From Desertibacillus haloalkaliphilus (GTDB lineage Bacteria; Bacillota; Bacilli; Bacillales; KJ1-10-99): a stretch of DNA of 48,367 nt. Numbering within the stretch: the stretch's first letter is position 1; every line of letters starts with the position of its first letter. Shown here piece by piece: positions 46,726 through 48,367 of this stretch. The DNA lies in assembly GCF_019039105.1 (NCBI RefSeq), contig NZ_JAHPIV010000010.1:1-48367 (forward strand), written 5' to 3'. The position numbers and the translations under genes are program-made. The notes under the pieces were generated by a model, which saw nothing but the letters and a program-made list of their open reading frames with translations, was not told the origin of the DNA and did no database searches.

Positions 46726-46806
46726 GACTGTCCTATAAGTGACTGCTTACCTCGTTTGTTGTACCTGAGGTGACGCTACCTCACTTAGGTGGACAGTCTC
46801 CTTTTC
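46726..46806 (+). terminator. Terminator of tkt, copy 2 of the repeat family
   Basis: GACTGTCC (46726-46733) pairs with GGACAGTC (46791-46798), AAGTGA (46737-46742) with TCACTT (46781-46786), and ACCTC (46749-46753) with GAGGT (46767-46771). CTTTTC follows. The architecture matches that at 44379-44487. Confidence 0.75.
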
Positions 46807-46848
46807 TATGTATCCCCTAGAATAGGTATTCATTTGGAATTGGCATTG

Positions 46849-46859
46849 TTTCGACAAAA
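46849..46859. promoter_or_regulatory. Spo0A box upstream of sirA
   Basis: TTTCGACAAAA is the reverse complement of TTTTGTCGAAA and matches the Spo0A box TTTGTCGAA exactly. A looser copy (AAAAGACAATG, 46881-46891) lies nearer the promoter. A TATTATACT run at 46907-46915 would be the -10. Confidence 0.7.
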
Positions 46860-46949
46860 GTAGTGCTTGATTGCTCCAGTAAAAGACAATGATTTTTGAG
46901 CTCGTATATTATACTGAGTACAAAATGAGCGTCTGGAGGGGAGCTTGTG

Positions 46950-47390
46950 ATGAGGCGGTATGAGATTTATTTAATGGAAGAGGAAGTTGCTCGTCACTAT
47001 TTTGGACAAGAGTCAAAATTGTTTCACTTATTTCTTGAGAAAGAAAGAGCGAGCGATACCACTCGTTCGATTATAGAAAAACAGGTGAACTATATTACTC
47101 GGCCAATTCCGGCATTACAACTCCAACAATTGCTAAAACAGTCGTTAAAGCACCGAATAGATTATTACTCATATAAAGATACTCATTGTCTATCGTTGCA
47201 GCCTTCGTTGAGTATTGCAGAAGTCAATCTTTTTGAAACAAAGATTACGTTAGAGGCCGAAGGGAATTTTGATGCGGAAACGATTTTTTTTGAAGTATTA
47301 AGGAAGTTTGATCCTTATTTTATGGCTATCGATGTTAAAAATTTTCGATATGGATGGTTAAATCCGATTAAGCAAGTGAAGTTGATTTAA
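46950..47390 (+). CDS. sirA: Sporulation inhibitor of replication SirA (YneE)
   Basis: In B. subtilis SirA binds DnaA domain I and stops new rounds of replication once Spo0A is active. The 146-residue protein matches SirA over its length: RRYEIYLMEEEVARHYFG at the start, RPIPALQLQ in the middle and RYGWLNPIKQV at the end. The start is placed at ATG 46950; GTG 46947 just before it is also possible, both after GGAGG (46935-46939). The upstream Spo0A box agrees with Spo0A control, and the tkt-sirA-yneF order is that of B. subtilis. Confidence 0.93.
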   Translation: MRRYEIYLMEEEVARHYFGQESKLFHLFLEKERASDTTRSIIEKQVNYITRPIPALQLQQLLKQSLKHRIDYYSYKDTHCLSLQPSLSIAEVNLFETKITLEAEGNFDAETIFFEVLRKFDPYFMAIDVKNFRYGWLNPIKQVKLI

Positions 47391-47520
47391 AGGATTTATG
47401 ATTTTGCCTTTTAAACCGCCTTTGAATACGGTATAATAAATTGGATTCTTTTACAACGAATATCTTACAATTGAAGTCGTAATTTTTTACGGTAAACAAC
47501 ATGGAGGAGGAAAAGCTTTT

Positions 47521-47736
47521 ATGTGGATGTATATCCTAGTGGGGTTACTATCACTCATTGCGGGACTTTTAATCGGTTTTTTTGTTGCGCGCAAAACGAT
47601 GATGTCATATTTAAAGAAAAACCCACCAATTAATGAACAAATGTTACGTGTAATGATGATGCAAATGGGACAAAACCCATCACAAAAGAAGATCAATCAA
47701 ATGATGAAAGCAATGCAGAAACAACAAACAAAATAA
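47521..47736 (+). CDS. yneF: YneF, UPF0154 family membrane protein
   Basis: A 71-residue protein with one N-terminal transmembrane helix (about 3-23, [21 protein letters not shown]) and a cytoplasmic Met/Gln/Lys-rich tail containing [29 protein letters not shown], the signature of UPF0154. ATG 47521 follows GGAGGAGG. Its function is unknown. It follows sirA in many Bacillaceae and has its own terminator. Confidence 0.94.
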   Translation: MWMYILVGLLSLIAGLLIGFFVARKTMMSYLKKNPPINEQMLRVMMMQMGQNPSQKKINQMMKAMQKQQTK

Positions 47737-47750
47737 TACGAATGGACAAG

Positions 47751-47777
47751 CACCTCCGATGTTGGGGTGTTTTTTTA
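47751..47777 (+). terminator. Intrinsic terminator of yneF
   Basis: CACCTC (47751-47756) pairs with GGGGTG (47764-47769), followed by eight Ts. Confidence 0.87.
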
Positions 47778-47822
47778 TAGGTGATTGGTTTACGGATTTT
47801 GTCCGAAAAGGAGACGACGTAG

Positions 47823-47852
47823 TTGACAATCAATACGATCCAGGGGTATGGT
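47823..47852 (+). promoter_or_regulatory. Promoter and possible CsoR-type operator
   Basis: TTGACA (47823-47828) and TATGGT (47847-47852) have 18-bp spacing. The spacer and -10 contain GGGGTATGG, which resembles the G-tract half of CsoR operators such as that of copZA, preceded by TACGATCC. This suggests autoregulation. Confidence 0.5.
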
Positions 47853-47873
47853 AGTTGTGAGGTGAAGGTAGCA

Positions 47874-48203
47874 GTGACTAATGATAAACAACTCCCCATT
47901 GAGCTTCAACCAGAGCGTACACCTATAACCAAAAAGGATATGGAAGAAAAGGAACAGCTTATAAAACGATTAAAGCGAGTGGAAGGACAGGTTCGAGGAA
48001 TACAAAAAATGATAGAAAATGATCGTTATTGTGTCGATGTTCTGGTCCAATTGTCAGCAGCAAATGCAGCTCTGAAAAAGGTAGGTTTCTCACTACTAGA
48101 ACAACATACCCATGGCTGTGTAGCCAGTGCGATTAAATCGGGAGATGGTGACGAAGCGATTGAGGAATTAATGAAAGTGATTCACCAGTTTTCCAAATCC
48201 TAA
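47874..48203 (+). CDS. CsoR/RcnR-family metal-sensing transcriptional repressor
   Basis: A 109-residue all-helical repressor (DUF156 family). The Cu(I)-type ligand set is present: Cys53 (RYCVDV), His78 and Cys82 (EQHTHGC), that is C-x24-H-x3-C as in CsoR. The N-terminal RLKRVEGQVRGIQKMIE is the hallmark helix. The start is GTG 47874, 7-8 nt after GAGGTGA; an open frame upstream to TTG 47823 would begin inside the -35 element and is rejected. An N-terminal extension of about 25 residues precedes the core. Copper as effector is inferred from the ligands; no copZA genes are in the window. Confidence 0.85.
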   Translation: MTNDKQLPIELQPERTPITKKDMEEKEQLIKRLKRVEGQVRGIQKMIENDRYCVDVLVQLSAANAALKKVGFSLLEQHTHGCVASAIKSGDGDEAIEELMKVIHQFSKS

Positions 48204-48222
48204 GCTAAAGGAAGAAAGTGAA

Positions 48223-48245
48223 GACATCGGTTATGGTGTGATGTC
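48223..48245. repeat. Small hairpin after the csoR-like gene
   Basis: GACATC (48223-48228) and GATGTC (48240-48245) pair around an 11-nt loop, just upstream of the terminator. Confidence 0.4.
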
Positions 48246-48256
48246 GTAGTTAGGAT

Positions 48257-48283
48257 GGACTAGTCATTGACTAGTTCTTTTTT
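48257..48283 (+). terminator. Intrinsic terminator of the csoR-like gene
   Basis: GGACTAGTC (48257-48265) pairs with GACTAGTTC (48269-48277) around ATT, followed by six Ts. The remaining 84 bp of the window show nothing recognisable. Confidence 0.88.
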
Positions 48284-48367
48284 GTTGGAAAAGGGGACGG
48301 AGTGCGCCAACAGAGATGCAAGTAAGTGGAGTAGGCTTACTCGCACCGCCTTTAGATTGAAGTATGA

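Overview
The window is a chromosomal segment of a spore-forming Firmicute of the Bacillaceae. The evidence is the set of sporulation genes (spoIIIE, spoVS, cotE, spoVK, sirA), the low-GC base composition, and a gene order that follows the rnjB-to-yneF stretch of Bacillus subtilis almost gene for gene. Differences from B. subtilis (korAB present, yajQ between ymfM and pgsA, a DEAD-box helicase gene between cinA and recA, no pks or pbpX genes, a recombinase-like gene after hfq) resemble alkaliphilic relatives such as Alkalihalobacillus/Halalkalibacter. That placement is an inference; no 16S gene is present.

Layout. 1-103: the 3' end of a group II intron (domain V, then two domain VI-like hairpins). 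302-9521: rnjB, tepA, ylzJ, spoIIIE, the M16 peptidase pair ymfF/ymfH, ymfI, ymfJ. 9811-15730: ymfK, ymfM (RodZ-like), yajQ, pgsA, cinA, RNA helicase. 15966-20179: recA (SOS box upstream), rny, ymdB, spoVS (sigma-H-type promoter). 20784-25685: korAB, miaB, ricA. 26203-31619: cotE, mutS, mutL. 31620-32892: an intergenic island with two tiny membrane-protein genes, a tandem palindrome and a roughly 200-bp nested inverted-repeat element. 32893-39868: methyltransferase, miaA, hfq, a degenerate tyrosine recombinase on the minus strand, spoVK, hflX, ynbB. 40011-42902: glnR-glnA behind two GlnR boxes, a small minus-strand membrane gene and lexA. 43059-48203: yneA-yneB-ynzC, tkt, sirA, yneF and a CsoR-type repressor gene.

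Functional themes: RNA turnover and modification (RNase J, RNase Y, RicA, DEAD helicase, MiaA, MiaB, Hfq, HflX); DNA repair and the SOS response (RecA, MutS, MutL, LexA, YneA); sporulation; nitrogen control; and central carbon metabolism (transketolase, 2-oxoacid:ferredoxin oxidoreductase). Most operons end in clear intrinsic terminators, and regulatory sites for LexA, GlnR, Spo0A and sigma-H can be read directly.

Most of the window is ordinary conserved chromosome. The least explained parts are the 32.5-32.7 kb element, which folds on paper into a compact four-way junction and is flanked by short direct repeats; the intron end with a duplicated domain VI; the recombinase-like protein that has lost most catalytic residues; and a hairpin repeat family on both sides of tkt. 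All calls come from reading the sequence; no database search was run.
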